This document shows, in pieces, positions 6,616 through 8,091 of a DNA stretch of 8,091 nucleotides. Origin of the DNA: Carnobacterium_A sp049673005 (lineage in GTDB: Bacteria; Bacillota; Bacilli; Lactobacillales; Carnobacteriaceae). The stretch lies in the NCBI RefSeq assembly GCF_049673005.1, contig NZ_JBATXB010000029.1:1-8091 (forward strand), written 5' to 3'. Both the position numbers and the translations under genes were made by a program. Positions within the stretch are counted from its first letter, which is position 1. Each line of letters begins with the position of its first letter. The notes below the pieces were generated by a model. That model did not search any database. It was not told the DNA's origin and saw only the letters and a program-made list of their open reading frames with translations.

Positions 6616-7366
6616 AAGCATAGATACACTTAGCCATAATTTTAACGTCTTACAAAAACGACAAGAAAATATCAGTGCCAATGTTGCGAATATCAATACA
6701 GCTGGATACAAATCGCAAGAATTGATTCAAAGCACGCTGGCTTCTAAGACAATGGTTAATCATCTAGGTGGCCCTAAATTAGACCAACAGCAAAATCTAG
6801 GTGGGTTTACTTTTGGCAATCAGCTAGATGAAGTGTACAAAAACTTTGAACAGGGTGGATTGAAAGGAACCTCTTCTCAAACAGATTTCGCTTTAAGTGG
6901 AAACGGTTTTTTTACATTAGCGGGGAACGATGGACAAACCTATTACACTAAAAATGGCCAATTTTTAGCCAATGAAAATGGTGAACTAGTGAACCAAGAT
7001 GGGCACCGTGTAATGGGTAGGGGCGCAAATGGCCAGCCAACACCTATTCAAATGAATACAACGGACATCTCAGTAGACAGTACAGGCAGGATAAATGGAA
7101 CAGGCTTGCAACTGATGTTAACAGAATTTGATGATCCAGCGGCATTAACGAGTATGGGCGGAACTTTGTATACTGGACAAGGTGGTCAATTAGTCAATGG
7201 AGAGACAACCGTTTTCCAAGGAATGATTGAGACGTCAAACGTAAAAACCGTTGATGAAATTACGAACTTAATGCTTGTTTCTAGAGAATTTGGAGCGAAC
7301 CAAAAAGTATTAAGTGCAGCGGATGAAACCTTAAAAAAATCTGTTAATGAAATTGGAAGAGTCTAG
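6608..7366 (+). CDS. flgF: Flagellar rod protein, FlgF/FlgG family (FlhO-like)
   Basis: This 252-residue protein has the rod/hook family signature at its N-terminus (about 20-36, ENISANVANINTAGYKS). It also has the shared core block DFALSGNGFFTLAG (93-106) with YYTKNGQF following (112-119), and the C-terminal flagellar helix (about 204-252, ending in SAADETLKKSVNEIGRV). The two ends form the coiled D0 domain that stacks the rod. It is an exported structural protein of the distal rod and goes out unfolded through the FlhA/FlhB/FliPQR machine encoded upstream. Gram-positive genomes often carry two such genes side by side (flhO and flhP in B. subtilis, two flgG copies in clostridia). The assignment to FlgF rather than FlgG is by default, since the next gene looks more like FlgG. 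Family membership is secure; the exact paralogue is not. Confidence 0.87.
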   Translation: MIRSIDTLSHNFNVLQKRQENISANVANINTAGYKSQELIQSTLASKTMVNHLGGPKLDQQQNLGGFTFGNQLDEVYKNFEQGGLKGTSSQTDFALSGNGFFTLAGNDGQTYYTKNGQFLANENGELVNQDGHRVMGRGANGQPTPIQMNTTDISVDSTGRINGTGLQLMLTEFDDPAALTSMGGTLYTGQGGQLVNGETTVFQGMIETSNVKTVDEITNLMLVSREFGANQKVLSAADETLKKSVNEIGRV

Positions 7367-7370
7367 GAGG
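7365..7370 (+). promoter_or_regulatory. Ribosome binding site of flgG merged with the flgF stop
   Basis: AGGAGG begins within the TAG stop codon of flgF (7364-7366) and lies 8 bases before the ATG at 7379. It confirms this start for the truncated right-hand gene. A ribosome terminating on flgF would sit directly on this site. Confidence 0.82.
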
Positions 7371-7378
7371 ATAAGGAC

Positions 7379-8091
7379 ATGAGCATACCTTTAAGTATTA
7401 GTAAAAGTGGATTAAACGCGATTCAAACATCAATGGATGCCTTATCACATGATATAGCGAACATCAATACAACAGGCTACAAATCAAAAAATATTCGCTT
7501 TAATGAATTGTTGACGAATGATATGCAGAGTGGAAAACTACTCTTATCTGACGAGGCACAAAATAGTTCAATCAATAGAGGAACAAAAAGTGAGTACACC
7601 ACATTAAATCATGGACAAGGCTCGCTTATTTCTGATGCCAACCCTTATCATTTAGCAATTGAAGGTAACGGTTTTTTTGGAGTAACCGACGCAACGAATC
7701 AATTCTATTTAACTCGTGATGGTGCTTTTCAACTAAATGGAGATAAATCTATTACGAATGGAAATGGCGATCGTTTAGCGATTGAAGCGGCTATTCCAGT
7801 TGAACAATGGCCAGAAGGAGACGTTAGTATTTCTAAAACGGGTGACGTTAATATCCAAACAGCTAACGGAAATACACTCGTTGGGAAAATAGCTTTATTT
7901 AATCCTGCTAACACAGACGACTTGGTTTCAGTAGGAGGAAATAAGTTTACATACAATGGAGATTACGATCAAACAGACGGTTCTATTCAGCAATTTTACC
8001 TTGAAGGTTCAAATACTGATTTAGCGACAGCTATTACAGATATGATGTTAGCTCAACGCTCGTACTCGTTAAATATGAAAGTAGCACAAGG
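7379..8091 (+). CDS. flgG: Flagellar rod protein FlgG (FlhP-like), 3' end cut off
   Basis: An open frame runs from the ATG at 7379 to the window edge: 237 full codons and two bases of the next, without a stop. The N-terminus matches FlgG well (ISKSGLNAIQTSMDALSHDI, then ANINTTGYK at 27-35 and FNELL at 41-45). The middle has YHLAIEGNGFF (90-100) and FYLTRDGAF (109-117). The C-terminal block YLEGSNTDLATAITDMMLAQ (207-226) followed by RSYSLNM corresponds to the FlgG-type end. By family length about 25 residues are probably missing. The protein is an exported distal rod subunit that joins rod to hook. Its strong ribosome binding site lies across the end of flgF, so the two rod genes are likely translated together. 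Confidence 0.88.
   Translation, partial: MSIPLSISKSGLNAIQTSMDALSHDIANINTTGYKSKNIRFNELLTNDMQSGKLLLSDEAQNSSINRGTKSEYTTLNHGQGSLISDANPYHLAIEGNGFFGVTDATNQFYLTRDGAFQLNGDKSITNGNGDRLAIEAAIPVEQWPEGDVSISKTGDVNIQTANGNTLVGKIALFNPANTDDLVSVGGNKFTYNGDYDQTDGSIQQFYLEGSNTDLATAITDMMLAQRSYSLNMKVAQ

Overview
The window is a compact stretch of a flagellar operon, with every gene on the + strand. The organism looks like a motile low-GC Gram-positive (Firmicutes). The reasons are an AT-rich composition (upper 30s % GC by eye), strong AGGAGG-type ribosome binding sites, use of TTG and GTG starts, and close resemblance of the export proteins to Bacillus/Clostridium-type versions. The protein character and compactness would fit a motile member of the Lactobacillales (Carnobacterium, Vagococcus or Enterococcus type). 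That narrower placement is a guess; nothing in the window proves it.

Layout: (1) 1-439, the 3' part of fliL, cut by the window edge. (2) 463-3732, the membrane core of the flagellar type III export gate: fliO (fliZ), fliP, fliQ, fliR and flhB. (3) 3763-5844, flhA, the large export-gate subunit. (4) 5899-6615, a FliA/SigD-type flagellar sigma factor. (5) 6608-7366 and 7379-8091, two rod proteins of the FlgF/FlgG (B. subtilis FlhO/FlhP) family, the second cut by the right edge. The largest gap is 54 bases (5845-5898). No convincing promoter or terminator is visible inside the window, so it is most likely read as one internal piece of a longer transcript. No RNA gene, mobile element or CRISPR array was seen.

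How the genes work together: FliO helps assemble FliP, which with FliQ and FliR forms the export pore in the membrane. FlhB switches substrate class through its NPTH self-cleavage site, and FlhA receives cargo and chaperones. This machine exports the rod proteins encoded at the right end. The sigma factor turns on late flagellar genes, and FliL acts at the stator/basal-body interface.

Nothing here looks like a new system. What stands out is the operon architecture. fliM, fliN/fliY and cheY are missing between fliL and fliO. flhF and flhG are missing between flhA and the sigma gene, where only a 54-base spacer with a tiny ORF remains. Stop codons are repeatedly merged with the next gene's ribosome binding site. 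The sigma factor has a divergent region 2/3 junction.
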